64,000 nucleotides of DNA, from NCBI RefSeq assembly GCF_016805305.1, contig NZ_JAERQN010000002.1, positions 186,001 to 250,000 of the forward strand, written 5' to 3'. Numbering within the stretch: the stretch's first letter is position 1; the number at the start of each line of letters is the position of its first letter. Below the pieces are notes generated by a model. The model did not search any database, was not told the DNA's origin, and worked only from the letters and a program-made list of their open reading frames with translations. Source of the DNA: Falsiroseomonas ponticola (GTDB taxonomy: Bacteria; Pseudomonadota; Alphaproteobacteria; Acetobacterales; Acetobacteraceae). This document shows, piece by piece, positions 52,377 through 60,810 of this stretch. The translations under genes and the position numbers were made by a program.

Positions 52377-52477
52377 GGCGGGCTATCCGAAGGTGAAGGC
52401 GGTGGGCCGCTACTGTTTCGTGCGAACATTAACCGGCGTTGAACCACCGCGCCGGGCGGTGGCCCCGCGCCCGGCGT

Positions 52478-53413
52478 TCAATCGCCGGGGCGGATGCCCG
52501 CGGCCTGCAGGATGGCGCGGTAGCTGGTGAACTCCGCCTGCTGGAAGGCGGCGAAATCCTGCTGGCCGCGATAGGTGATGGGGGTGGAGAGGCGGGCGAA
52601 GCCCTCCACCGTGGCGGGGGCGCGCAGCGCCCTTTCGCAGGCGGCTTCGGCGCGCGCCAGGAAGGCGGGCGGCGTCGCGGCCGGCGCGTAGAGGCCGGCC
52701 CAGATGGAATGCACGAGGTCGAAGCCCTGCTCGCGCAGCGTCGGCACCTCCGGGAATTCGGCCATGCGCGCTTCGGCCATGACGCCGAGCCCGACCAGGT
52801 TGTTGGCGCGCATGCCGCCGGGCAGGTCGGCATAGACGGAGACGTCGCCGCGCAGCAGGGCGATGATCGCTTCCGCGCTGCCGCGGAAGGGCACATGCGT
52901 CATCGGCGCGCCGGTGCGCAGCGCCAGCGCCGCCATGACGATATGCGGGATGGAGCCGGGGCCGGCGGAGCCGTAGTCGATCCCGCCCCGCGTGGCGCGC
53001 GCCCGCGCCACCAGGTCGGCGGCGTTGCGCAGGCCGCTGGCGGGCGCCGCCATCATCATCACCGGCGCGTCGCCCAGCAGGCAGACCGGCGCGAAATCCG
53101 CGAGGCGATAGGGCAGGTCCGGCCGGAAATGCGGCTGGATGACCATGGGGCCGCTGGTGGTCAGCAGCAGCGTCGTGCCATCCGGCCGGGCGCGCGCCAC
53201 TTCCTGCGCGCCGATCGCGCCCGCCGCGCCGGTGGTGTTCTTCACCACCACGGGCGCGCCCAGCGCTTCCGCCATCACCGGCGCGACCAGCCGCGCCATG
53301 CGGTCCGCGCTGCCGCCGGCGCCGAAATTCACCACCAGGGTGATGGGCGCCTGGGCACGGGCGGTGCCGGTGGCGACGGCAGCGGTGAGGAGGAGGGCGA
53401 GCAGGAAGCGCAT
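52478..53413 (-). CDS. Bug-family (TTT) periplasmic solute-binding protein
   Basis: 311 residues with a Sec signal peptide (LLALLLTAAVATGTARAQ), then ITLVVNFGAGGSADRMARLV, VVVKNTTGAAGAIGAQEVA and THVPFRGSAEAIIALLRG. NFGAGGSADR in place of the usual PFxPGGxxD and KNTTG in place of ENRxG mark it as more divergent than the other three receptors here, perhaps with a different ligand type. The agmatinase-family gene is 57 bp upstream on the same strand, so they may be co-expressed. Confidence 0.87.
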   Translation of the reverse strand: MRFLLALLLTAAVATGTARAQAPITLVVNFGAGGSADRMARLVAPVMAEALGAPVVVKNTTGAAGAIGAQEVARARPDGTTLLLTTSGPMVIQPHFRPDLPYRLADFAPVCLLGDAPVMMMAAPASGLRNAADLVARARATRGGIDYGSAGPGSIPHIVMAALALRTGAPMTHVPFRGSAEAIIALLRGDVSVYADLPGGMRANNLVGLGVMAEARMAEFPEVPTLREQGFDLVHSIWAGLYAPAATPPAFLARAEAACERALRAPATVEGFARLSTPITYRGQQDFAAFQQAEFTSYRAILQAAGIRPGD

Positions 53414-53470
53414 GCGGGGCGTGTCCTCGGGCGGGTTGGCCCCGCCCGCGAAGCAATACCCGCGCCAGTG

Positions 53471-54433
53471 TTACGTTTTCGTGACGCGCGCTTCCGCCAT
53501 CAGGCAGAGGATCTCGAACATCATGGTCGCGGCGATCAGCGCGGTGGCGTTGTTGAGGTCGAAGGGCGGCGCCACTTCCACCACATCCGCGCCGATGATG
53601 GGCAGGCCGCGCAGCGCGCGCAGCATGCGCTGGGCCTCCCGCGGCATCAGCCCGCCGATCTCCGGCGTGCCGGTGCCGGGGGCGAAGGCGGGGTCGAGGC
53701 AATCGACGTCGAAGGTGAGGTAGCAGGGCGCGTCGCCGAGGACGCGCCGCGCTTCCGCCATCGTCGCCTCGATGCCGAGGTCCTGGAATTCCTCGATGGT
53801 GATGATGCGGATGCCCTGGTCGCGCGCCCAGTGCATGTCGGTCGCGTCGAAGAGCGAGCCGCGGATGCCGATCTGCACGATGCGCGCCGGGTCCAGGAGC
53901 CCTTCCTCGATCGCGCGGCGGAAGGGCGTGCCATGGGTGAAGCGGGCGCCGCCGAAATAGGTGTCGTTGGTGTCGGAATGGGCATCGAAATGCACCATGC
54001 CGATCGGGCCGAGGCCGGGCCGCGCGCGGTGGATGCCGCGCAGGATGGGGAGCGAGATGAGGTGGTCGCCGCCCAGCGCCAGGGTCCAGGCGCCGGTGGC
54101 GCGGATCTCCGCCACGCGATCCTCGATCAGCGTGAGCGAGGCCATGAGGTCGGCGGGGTTGGTGGGCGTGTCGCCGACATCGGCGACGCGGCACAGGCGG
54201 CAGGGCTCGACGCGCGTGACGGGGTGCGCGCGGCGGATGATGGAGGAGACGTTGCGGATTTCCCGCGGGCCGTGGCGGGGGCCGGTGCGGTTGGTGGTGC
54301 CGAGGTCGAAGGGCACGCCGAGCAGGCCGATATCGACCTGGGTCGCGTCCTCGATCTGCGGCAGGCGCATGAAGGTGGCGGGGCCGGCGAAGCGGGGGGT
54401 GATGGCGCCGTCGAGGGGCTGGGGGAAATCCAT
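53471..54433 (-). CDS. speB: Agmatinase/arginase-family ureohydrolase
   Basis: 320 residues. The binuclear Mn site is complete: His124 (LGGDHLI), Asp150/His152/Asp154 (HFDAHSDTND) and Asp242/Asp244 (FDVDCLDPA). The substrate loop TYFGGARFTHGTPFRRAI agrees with agmatinase rather than arginase. Such enzymes hydrolyse agmatine, guanidinobutyrate or similar guanidino compounds to urea and an amine. It sits downstream of a four-hairpin repeat and upstream of a divergent Bug-type receptor, which could bind a guanidino compound. Exact specificity is uncertain. Confidence 0.85.
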   Translation of the reverse strand: MDFPQPLDGAITPRFAGPATFMRLPQIEDATQVDIGLLGVPFDLGTTNRTGPRHGPREIRNVSSIIRRAHPVTRVEPCRLCRVADVGDTPTNPADLMASLTLIEDRVAEIRATGAWTLALGGDHLISLPILRGIHRARPGLGPIGMVHFDAHSDTNDTYFGGARFTHGTPFRRAIEEGLLDPARIVQIGIRGSLFDATDMHWARDQGIRIITIEEFQDLGIEATMAEARRVLGDAPCYLTFDVDCLDPAFAPGTGTPEIGGLMPREAQRMLRALRGLPIIGADVVEVAPPFDLNNATALIAATMMFEILCLMAEARVTKT

Positions 54434-54455
54434 GCGGGGATGGTCCTGGTGGTTC

Positions 54456-54595
54456 CGGGGAAGGCTCTGCCTTCCCCGTACCCCATCCGCCAGGGCCGTG
54501 ACGGCCCTGGACCGTCATCGGGTGAAAAATCTCCCGGTCCAGGGTCCGGCTGGACCCTGGCGTGGGGGTTCAAGGGGGAGCGGAGCTCCCCCTTG
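54456..54595. repeat. Four-hairpin intergenic repeat mosaic
   Basis: Four perfect inverted repeats follow each other. CGGGGAAGGC/GCCTTCCCCG (54456-54478, TCT loop); CCAGGGCCG/CGGCCCTGG (54490-54510, TGA loop); CCAGGGTCC/GGACCCTGG (54539-54560, GGCT loop); CAAGGGGGAGC/GCTCCCCCTTG (54571-54595, GGA loop). They fill most of the 168-bp gap between hemY and the agmatinase start. The pattern recalls mosaic hairpin repeats common in alphaproteobacterial chromosomes; it may also terminate the haem operon. Confidence 0.75.
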
Positions 54596-54601
54596 GCAAC
54601 C

Positions 54602-55864
54602 TCAGACCGGCAACTGCTGCGGACTCGTCCACCCGATCGTGCCCACCGAATTGCACGCCGGGCAGGCCGGCGCCCAGTCGGCATGGTCCGTGCCGCAGGA
54701 GGAGCAGCGCCAGCGCGGCTCCGGCGCCGCCGTCGCGGCGGCGCGCAGCCAGCGGGCCTGGGCGGCGCGGCCTTCCGGCAGGTCGCCCTTCTCCACCTCC
54801 TCGAGGTCGCACAGCGCCAGGTAGGCGCGGCGGTCGGCGCGGCCGGAGGCGACCAGCGCATCGAGTTCCGTCCGCGCGCGGCCCGTGAGGCCGGCGGCGA
54901 GCGCGGCGCGGCCCATCAGCAGCTGGCTTTCCGGGTGCTTCGTGTTGTTGTGGATCAGCGCCTCCACCGCTTTCACGCGGTGCAGCGGGTCCTCCTCCTC
55001 CAGCAGGTAGTCGCGCGCCAGGTCGGGGTGCGGGCGGGCGGCCCAGGCCTGTTCCAGGGTGGAGCGCGCGCGGCGCGGGCTGCCGGCGGCGCGCAGCCGC
55101 GCGGCGAAGGCGAGCGCGGCCGGGGCGAAGGCGGGGTCCGCCTGGAAGGCCTGGCGTTCCAGCTCGATGGCGCGGGAGGGGTCGGGTTCCTGCTGCGCGG
55201 CGGCCAGGGCGAGCCCGGCCTGGGTCGGGCCGGGGGCGGCCAGCGACAGGGCTTCCCGCCAGTCGCGGGTACGAAGCGCGAGGGTTTCCCGTTCCTGCCG
55301 CAGCCAGGCGGCGCCGGGCTGGGCGGCTTCCGCTTCGCGGGCCAGGCGCTGGGCGGTCGGCCAATCCTCCCGCTGGATGGCCTGGCGGAGCAGGCCGCGG
55401 AGCCCGAGGAAGCGGGCATCGGGGCGGGCGGCCAGCGCCTGGAAGACCTCGGCGGCCGCATCCTCCCGCCCCGCCAGGCGCTCGGCCTCCGCGGCCAGCA
55501 GCAGGGTCTGGGGGGTGTCGCCCAGCCCCTTGCGGGCGCGCTTCACCTCGATGCGCGCGACATCGGGGGTGCCGGCGGCCAGCGCGATCAGGGCGCGGGT
55601 GAGGGCGGCGTCACCCTCGTTCCGGTGCTTCGCCGCGCGGCTGGCGCGGATGCGGCCGGGCAGGCGGCGGAGCGCGCCGATCAGCACGAGGATCAGGTGC
55701 AGCACCAGGAACAGCACCGCCAGCAGCAGCAGGGCGACGGGCAGGCTGACCAGGATTTCCGCATCCGCCACGCGGATCTCGACCGCGCCGCCGAGGCGGG
55801 CGAGCCAGAGGATGCCGGCGAGGCCGCCGGCGAGCAGGACGAGGTAGAGGAGGGCGCTGCGCAT
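54602..55864 (-). CDS. hemY: HemY-like TPR membrane protein with C-terminal zinc ribbon
   Basis: 420 residues. Two N-terminal membrane helices (about 5-22 and 40-64) are followed by a long tetratricopeptide-like helical region, as in HemY proteins encoded with haem-biosynthesis genes. The extreme C-terminus has two CxxC knuckles, CSSCGTDHADWAPACPAC, a rubredoxin-like zinc ribbon similar to that of LapB/YciM. The zinc ribbon suggests metal or haem contact. ATG 55864 is placed by the TM helix; it follows the Mic60-like gene by 10 bp. It is the last gene of the hemC-hemD-Mic60-hemY unit. Confidence 0.85.
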   Translation of the reverse strand: MRSALLYLVLLAGGLAGILWLARLGGAVEIRVADAEILVSLPVALLLLAVLFLVLHLILVLIGALRRLPGRIRASRAAKHRNEGDAALTRALIALAAGTPDVARIEVKRARKGLGDTPQTLLLAAEAERLAGREDAAAEVFQALAARPDARFLGLRGLLRQAIQREDWPTAQRLAREAEAAQPGAAWLRQERETLALRTRDWREALSLAAPGPTQAGLALAAAQQEPDPSRAIELERQAFQADPAFAPAALAFAARLRAAGSPRRARSTLEQAWAARPHPDLARDYLLEEEDPLHRVKAVEALIHNNTKHPESQLLMGRAALAAGLTGRARTELDALVASGRADRRAYLALCDLEEVEKGDLPEGRAAQARWLRAAATAAPEPRWRCSSCGTDHADWAPACPACNSVGTIGWTSPQQLPV

Positions 55865-55874
55865 GGCGGCGGCC

Positions 55875-57248
55875 TCAGCCGGCGGCCAGGCTGCGGAGCG
55901 CGGCGCGCGCCGCGACCAGCGCCTCCGCCTGGCTGATCCAGCCGCGCATCGCCTCCTTCGCCGGGGGCGAGAGGCGGGCGAGGCGCTGGAGGGCGGCCTC
56001 CAGGTCACCGGCCTCCAGCGCGCGGCGGGCGCGCTCGATCTCGGCGGCGGCGGCATCGCCCCAGAGCATCTCCTCCCCCCGCCGGACGGTGACGAGGCCG
56101 GAGAGGCGGCTGACGGCGCTGTCCAGCACGCCGGCGCCTTCGCGGGCCGGTTCGCTGGCGGCGCGGCCGGCGCGGGCGGCCTCCTCGAAGGACAGGCGGA
56201 GCGCCGATTCGGTGGGCGGTGCCACGGTGGCGAAGCGGGTGAGCGCTTCCGGCGCGTCGCGCAGGCCGGCGAGCGCGCCGCCGAGGGGGCGGCCGGCTTC
56301 CAGCGTGGCGCGGAGCGCATCGATGGTCGCCATGCGGCCGGCGCGGCCTTCCAGCGCCGCCAGGCGCTGCGCGGCGCCTTCGAGGGCGGCGACGCGGGCG
56401 GCCTGGGCTTCGGCGGCGCTGGCGCGGGCGGCCAGGCCCTGTTCCAGCGCGGTGGCGCGGCTGGCGATCGCCTGTTCCAGCGCGGCGGTGCGGGTCGCGA
56501 TGGTCTGTTCCAGCGCGGCGATGCGGCCGGCCAGCGCGGCTTCGGTGGCGCCGATGCGCTGCGCGGCCTGGGCCTGGGCGGCTTCCAGCGCCGCGTCGCG
56601 GGCCGCGGCCTCCCGCGCCAGGGCCTCGAGCCGCGAGGCGGCGGCGGCGGCGCGGGCCTCGTCCTGGCGGATCGAGGCCTCGGTGCGGTCGGAGAGGCGA
56701 TCGACGCGCTGGGTCAGCGCCTCCACCGCCGTGCGGGCGGCGAGCTGGGTGGGGTCGATGGCCGGGCGGGCGGCGGTGTCGCGCGCGATGCGCTCCACCC
56801 CGGCCAGGGATTCCGCCAGGGCGGCGGCGCGGCGCTCACCCTCCGCCAGCTGGTCGCGCAGCGGCGCGAGATCGACGGGCGGGCGGCCCTCGATGGCCGT
56901 CACGCGCTGGGTGAGGCCTTCCAGGCCGGTGACGCGCTGGGCCAGGCCTTCCAGGGCGGCGATGCGGGGGGGCAGGGCCTCGAGGCCCGCGATGCGGGCC
57001 GTGGTGCCTTCCAGCGCCGCCAGGCGGCGGTCGAGGCCGGCCACCTGCTGGAGCTGGGCGCGGAGTTCCGCGACCTCCGCCGCCAGGGGGTTGGCGGGGG
57101 GCTGGGCCGGCGGCAGGGGGCGCGCGATCAGCCAGGCGACGGCGCCCACCAGCACCACGCCGGCCACGGCGATGGGCAGGGCGGCGGGGTCGAGCCGGAG
57201 GCGGCGAAGACGGTCCTGGAAGGAGGTGGGCGGGGGAGGGGCGCTCAT
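55875..57248 (-). CDS. Mic60/mitofilin-like inner membrane protein (COG4223-like)
   Basis: 457 residues. One N-terminal membrane helix (about 25-43, LPIAVAGVVLVGAVAWLIA) is followed by about 280 residues of Ala/Glu/Arg-rich coiled coil with repeated R-(I/L)-AALE units, then a C-terminal helical mitofilin-type domain (DAPEALTRFATVAPPTESALRLSF to the end). Alphaproteobacterial Mic60 homologues sit between hemD and hemY, exactly as here, and are thought to shape inner membranes. Repetitive codon use makes shadow frames long. It overlaps hemD by ATGA. Confidence 0.85.
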   Translation of the reverse strand: MSAPPPPTSFQDRLRRLRLDPAALPIAVAGVVLVGAVAWLIARPLPPAQPPANPLAAEVAELRAQLQQVAGLDRRLAALEGTTARIAGLEALPPRIAALEGLAQRVTGLEGLTQRVTAIEGRPPVDLAPLRDQLAEGERRAAALAESLAGVERIARDTAARPAIDPTQLAARTAVEALTQRVDRLSDRTEASIRQDEARAAAAASRLEALAREAAARDAALEAAQAQAAQRIGATEAALAGRIAALEQTIATRTAALEQAIASRATALEQGLAARASAAEAQAARVAALEGAAQRLAALEGRAGRMATIDALRATLEAGRPLGGALAGLRDAPEALTRFATVAPPTESALRLSFEEAARAGRAASEPAREGAGVLDSAVSRLSGLVTVRRGEEMLWGDAAAAEIERARRALEAGDLEAALQRLARLSPPAKEAMRGWISQAEALVAARAALRSLAAG

Positions 57249-57991
57249 GATGCTCCTGGCGGGGCTGGTTCCGCGGCGCCGCCCGGGAGCAGCGCCAGCA
57301 AGGCGTCTTCACTGGGCCGGGCGGCGACATGCACCGCCCGGAAGGAGAGGGGGGCGATGGCGGCCGCGGCGGCATCCGCCACGCGCTGGCTGATCGCGAA
57401 GGCCTCCATCCCCGCCAGGGCGGCCGCATGGCCGGCGGCTTGGAGGAGGGTGATGGCACAGGCGGCGGAGCGAGGCGAGTGGAACAGGATGGATGTGATG
57501 CCGCCGGCGGAAAGAGCGGCGCGCGAGGCTTCCGGCAGGGTGAGGGCTGGCGCCGCGTGATAGGCGATGCGGCGCGTGACGCGGAAGCCGCGCGCGCGGA
57601 GATCGGCCGCGAGATCAAGGGCATAGCCTTCGCCGACCGCGAGCAGCAGCGGGCCCGCTTCCGGCCGCAGGCGTTCGGCGGCGAGGCGGGCGAGGTCGGT
57701 CGCGGTGCCGGCGGCGGCGGTCACATCGGTGAAACCGGCCTCCCGCGCCGCCTTCGCGGAGGCGTCGCCGACGGCGAGGAGGGGGAGGGGCGCCGGGCGC
57801 AGCGCCCGCGCGGCGGCGCGGCTGGTGATCAGGATGGCCTGGGCGCGCGGGGCCGCGAAGGGGCGGGCTTCCAGCACCAGGGCGGGGGCCAGCACGGGCG
57901 CCAGGCCGCGGGCGCGCAGCCGCGCGGCGGTTTCCTCGCTGCCCGGCTCCGGCCGCGTCACCAGCACCTGGCGCGGCGCCACGGGGTTCAC
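57245..57991 (-). CDS. hemD: Uroporphyrinogen-III synthase
   Basis: 248 residues of the two-domain HemD fold. Weakly conserved overall, it shows VLVTRPEPGSEETAARLRARG at the start and RAQAILITSRAAARAL in the first domain, and ITSILFHSPRSAACAI in the second, which carries the conserved Ser and region near the active Tyr. It closes and inverts ring D of hydroxymethylbilane to give uroporphyrinogen III. It lies directly downstream of hemC with a 4-bp overlap, the standard alphaproteobacterial order. Confidence 0.88.
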   Translation of the reverse strand: MNPVAPRQVLVTRPEPGSEETAARLRARGLAPVLAPALVLEARPFAAPRAQAILITSRAAARALRPAPLPLLAVGDASAKAAREAGFTDVTAAAGTATDLARLAAERLRPEAGPLLLAVGEGYALDLAADLRARGFRVTRRIAYHAAPALTLPEASRAALSAGGITSILFHSPRSAACAITLLQAAGHAAALAGMEAFAISQRVADAAAAAIAPLSFRAVHVAARPSEDALLALLPGGAAEPAPPGAS

Positions 57992-59013
57992 CCGAAGAGG
58001 TCGGCCGGGCTGTCGCGGCGGAGGCTGTCGCCGAGTTCGCGGCCGATCCGCGCCGCATCCGCGGCCGCGCCATGCAGGCTGCGCTTCAGCAGGAAGGAGC
58101 CGTCGGCGCGGGCCACCAGGCCCGTCAGGTGCAGGCGGCCATCCGGCAGCAGGCGGGCATGGCCGCCGATGGGGGTGCGGCAGGACCCGTCCAGCGCCGC
58201 CAGCAGCGCGCGTTCGGCGGAGGAGACGGCCTTGGCCTCCCGGTCCTCGATCCCCGAGAGGAGTTCATGCAGTTCGGTGTCGTCGGCGCGGACGGTGACG
58301 CCGACGATGCCCTGGCCGGCGGCGGGGACCATGGCATCGGGGTCGATCACGACACCCGCCTCCGCTTCCAGGCCGAGGCGGCGCAGGCCGGCCAGCGCCA
58401 GGAGGGAGGCGGTGGGGCCGCCGGGTTCGCGGACCTTGGCGAGGCGCGTCTGAACGTTGCCGCGGATCATCTCCACCCGCAGGTCCGGCCGCGCATGCAG
58501 GATCTGCGACTGGCGGCGGACGGAGGCGGTGCCGATGACGGCGCCGGCGGGCAGGCAGGCGAAGGGGTCGGAGGGATCGGGCGGGTTGCAGGCGGGGCCG
58601 AGGATCAGCGCATCGCGCGCATCCTCCCGCTTCAGGGTGCAGGCGAGGACGATGCCGGGGGGCATCTCCGTCTCCAGGTCCTTCAGGCTGTGGACGGCGA
58701 AGTCGATCCGGCCATCGGCCAGGGCCTCATGGATCTCCTTGGCGAAGAGGCCCTTGCCGCCGATATCGGCCAGGCGCTTGTCCTGGATCCGGTCGCCGGA
58801 GGTGGTGATGGCGTGTTCCTCGAAGGCCTTCACGTCCCGCAGCACGGGGCAGAAGCGGGTGATGAGGCCGAGGAAGTGGCGGGTCTGCCACAGCGCCAGC
58901 GGCGATCCCCGCGTGCCGACGCGCAGCGGGAGCGAGCGCATATGCGGCTTCACGGCCTGATGCGGGTGGGAAGCGCCAGGCTGGGACTGGGCGTGGGGAT
59001 GGGCTACCGACAT
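57988..59013 (-). CDS. hemC: Hydroxymethylbilane synthase (porphobilinogen deaminase)
   Basis: 341 residues from ATG 59013, or 317 from ATG 58941, which is the length nearer to E. coli HemC; the extra N-terminus is His/Pro-rich. [15 protein letters not shown] starts the fold, and [11 protein letters not shown] carries the Cys that binds the dipyrromethane cofactor. [14 protein letters not shown] is the catalytic-Asp region. It condenses four porphobilinogens to hydroxymethylbilane. It is the first gene of the haem operon and diverges from tsaD. Confidence 0.92.
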   Translation of the reverse strand: MSVAHPHAQSQPGASHPHQAVKPHMRSLPLRVGTRGSPLALWQTRHFLGLITRFCPVLRDVKAFEEHAITTSGDRIQDKRLADIGGKGLFAKEIHEALADGRIDFAVHSLKDLETEMPPGIVLACTLKREDARDALILGPACNPPDPSDPFACLPAGAVIGTASVRRQSQILHARPDLRVEMIRGNVQTRLAKVREPGGPTASLLALAGLRRLGLEAEAGVVIDPDAMVPAAGQGIVGVTVRADDTELHELLSGIEDREAKAVSSAERALLAALDGSCRTPIGGHARLLPDGRLHLTGLVARADGSFLLKRSLHGAAADAARIGRELGDSLRRDSPADLFG

Positions 59014-59071
59014 GGGCGCCGGACATAGGCCCGGTATCGGAAAGGCGAAAGTGGTGCAGGCGACGAAACCC

Positions 59072-60121
59072 ATGCGGCCCCTGCGGGACAGCGACGTGGT
59101 GCTGGGGCTCGAATCCTCCTGCGACGAGACGGCGGCGGCGCTGCTGCGGGCGGATGGGACCATCCTGGCGGAGGCCGTGCTCTCCCAGTTGGAGGACCAT
59201 GCCCCCTATGGCGGGGTGGTGCCGGAGATCGCGGCGCGGGCGCATCTGGCCCACCTGCCCGGGCTGGTGCGGCGGGTGATGGGGGAGGCGGGCGTCGGGC
59301 CGGGGGACCTGGCGGCGGTGGCGGCGACGGCGGGGCCGGGGCTGATCGGCGGGCTGATCGTGGGCGCGACGCTCGGCAAGGGGATCGCGCTGGCGGCGGG
59401 GGTGCCCTACCTCGGCATCAACCACCTGGAGGGGCATGCGCTGACGCCGCGGCTGCCGGGGGTTTTCGCGGGCGGGCTGTCATTCCCCTACCTGCTGATG
59501 CTGCTGTCGGGCGGGCATTGCCAATGCGTGAAGGTGGAGGGGGTGGGCCGGCATGTCAGGCTCGGCACCACGCTGGATGACGCGGTGGGCGAGGCCTTCG
59601 ACAAATCGGCCAAGCTGCTGGGCCTGCCCTGGCCGGGCGGGCCGCATCTGGAGAGGCTGGCGGCCTCGGGCGATGCCACGCGCTTCGTGCTGCCGCGGCC
59701 GCTGCTGGGGCGGCCGGGCTGCGACTTCTCCTTCAGCGGGCTGAAGACGGCGGTGGCGAACATCGTGGCCAAGGGGATCGACGAGCAGGGGCGGGCGGAC
59801 CTCGCGGCCGGCTTCCAGGCGACGGTGGCGGCGACGCTGGCGGACCGCGCGGCCCATGCGCTGGCCATGGCGCCGGATGCGACGGCGCTGGTGGTGGCGG
59901 GCGGCGTCGCGGCCAACCAGGGCATCCGCGCGGCGCTGACGGCGGTGGCCGCCAAGGCCGGCTTGCCGCTGGTGGCGCCGCCCATCCGGCTTTGCACCGA
60001 CAATGCCGTGATGATCGCCTGGGCCGGGATCGAGCGGCTGCGGGCGGGGCTGACGGAGGCGCTGGACCACGCGCCGCGGCCGCGCTGGCCGCTTTCGGAG
60101 CTTTCCGTCACCCCCGTGTGA
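59072..60121 (+). CDS. tsaD: tRNA N6-threonylcarbamoyladenosine synthesis protein TsaD
   Basis: 349 residues. TsaD transfers threonylcarbamoyl to A37 of ANN-decoding tRNAs. [14 protein letters not shown] opens the actin-like fold, NHLEGHAL holds the two metal-binding His residues, [11 protein letters not shown] the phosphate loop, and [12 protein letters not shown] and [13 protein letters not shown] the C-terminal motifs. ATG 59072 gives the expected N-terminus; GTG 59051 and codons back to 59012 are in frame too. It diverges from hemC with a gap under 60 bp. Confidence 0.93.
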   Translation: MRPLRDSDVVLGLESSCDETAAALLRADGTILAEAVLSQLEDHAPYGGVVPEIAARAHLAHLPGLVRRVMGEAGVGPGDLAAVAATAGPGLIGGLIVGATLGKGIALAAGVPYLGINHLEGHALTPRLPGVFAGGLSFPYLLMLLSGGHCQCVKVEGVGRHVRLGTTLDDAVGEAFDKSAKLLGLPWPGGPHLERLAASGDATRFVLPRPLLGRPGCDFSFSGLKTAVANIVAKGIDEQGRADLAAGFQATVAATLADRAAHALAMAPDATALVVAGGVAANQGIRAALTAVAAKAGLPLVAPPIRLCTDNAVMIAWAGIERLRAGLTEALDHAPRPRWPLSELSVTPV

Positions 60122-60183
60122 GCGGCGGGAGCCTTGTCGCGCCTCGGGCGTTCCACCACCGCACAGGTATGGAGGATACGCCG

Positions 60184-60393
60184 ATGCGTTTCGCCCCTCG
60201 ATTCATGATGGCCGTGGCCCTGGCGCTGGGTGTCGCGGCCTGCGGTTCCTCGCCCGGCAGCCGGGCGGTCAGCGGCGGCCTGCTGGGCGCCGGCGCCGGC
60301 GCGGCGGTGGGCTCGCTGTCCGGCAATGCGGGCACGGGCGCCCTGGTGGGCGGCGGGCTCGGCGCGGTGGGCGGGGCCGTGACGGCGCGGTGA
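60184..60393 (+). CDS. Small glycine-zipper lipoprotein
   Basis: 69 residues. A signal peptide with lipobox VAAC precedes a glycine-rich helix (GGLLGAGAGAAVGSLSG, GTGALVGGGLGAVGG), a glycine-zipper pattern as in SlyB/OsmB-like proteins. GGAGG sits 8 bp before ATG 60184. Function is unknown; it is likely anchored in the outer membrane or inner-membrane outer face. It follows tsaD by 62 bp and converges with a PIN-domain toxin gene 1 bp away. Confidence 0.7.
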   Translation: MRFAPRFMMAVALALGVAACGSSPGSRAVSGGLLGAGAGAAVGSLSGNAGTGALVGGGLGAVGGAVTAR

Positions 60394-60394
60394 T

Positions 60395-60802
60395 CTAGCC
60401 CTCGGCTGTGAAGGGGTTGAGCGTCCTGACGCCCAGCCCCTCCACATCCGCCACGTTGCGCGTGACCAGCACCAAGCCGTGGACGTTTGCCGTGGCGGCG
60501 ATCAGGCCATCGATGACGGGCACGCTGCGGCCGGCGCCGATGCGGCCCCATTCATGCGCGACCCGCGCATCCACCGGAAGGATGCGCGCCGCGAAACCGC
60601 CCATGACGGCGGCCAGCCAGCGGTGGAGGGCCTCCGCCTTGGCGGGATCGCGCGGGCGCACGCCCTCGATCCCGCGCCGGATTTCCCCGAGTGTCAGCAC
60701 GCTCAGGAAGAGGTCTTCCTCCCGCACGCCCTGCCACCAGGCGGCCACGCCGGGATGGCCGCGCGCGCCCTTCCGGATCTCGGAGATGACGTTGGTGTCC
60801 AC
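60395..60802 (-). CDS. VapC-type PIN-domain toxin
   Basis: 135 residues. MDTNVISEIRKG is the PIN N-terminus with the first catalytic Asp, LTLGEIRRGIEG carries the Glu, VIDGLIAATA and LVTRNVADVEGLGV the later acidic residues. VapC proteins cut tRNA or rRNA. The start is a GTG (60802) directly before DTN; the two or three residues that usually precede it are absent, and no ATG is available upstream before the antitoxin stop. It is 8 bp downstream of the antitoxin gene on the same strand. Confidence 0.82.
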   Translation of the reverse strand: MDTNVISEIRKGARGHPGVAAWWQGVREEDLFLSVLTLGEIRRGIEGVRPRDPAKAEALHRWLAAVMGGFAARILPVDARVAHEWGRIGAGRSVPVIDGLIAATANVHGLVLVTRNVADVEGLGVRTLNPFTAEG

Positions 60803-60810
60803 CAGCCAGG

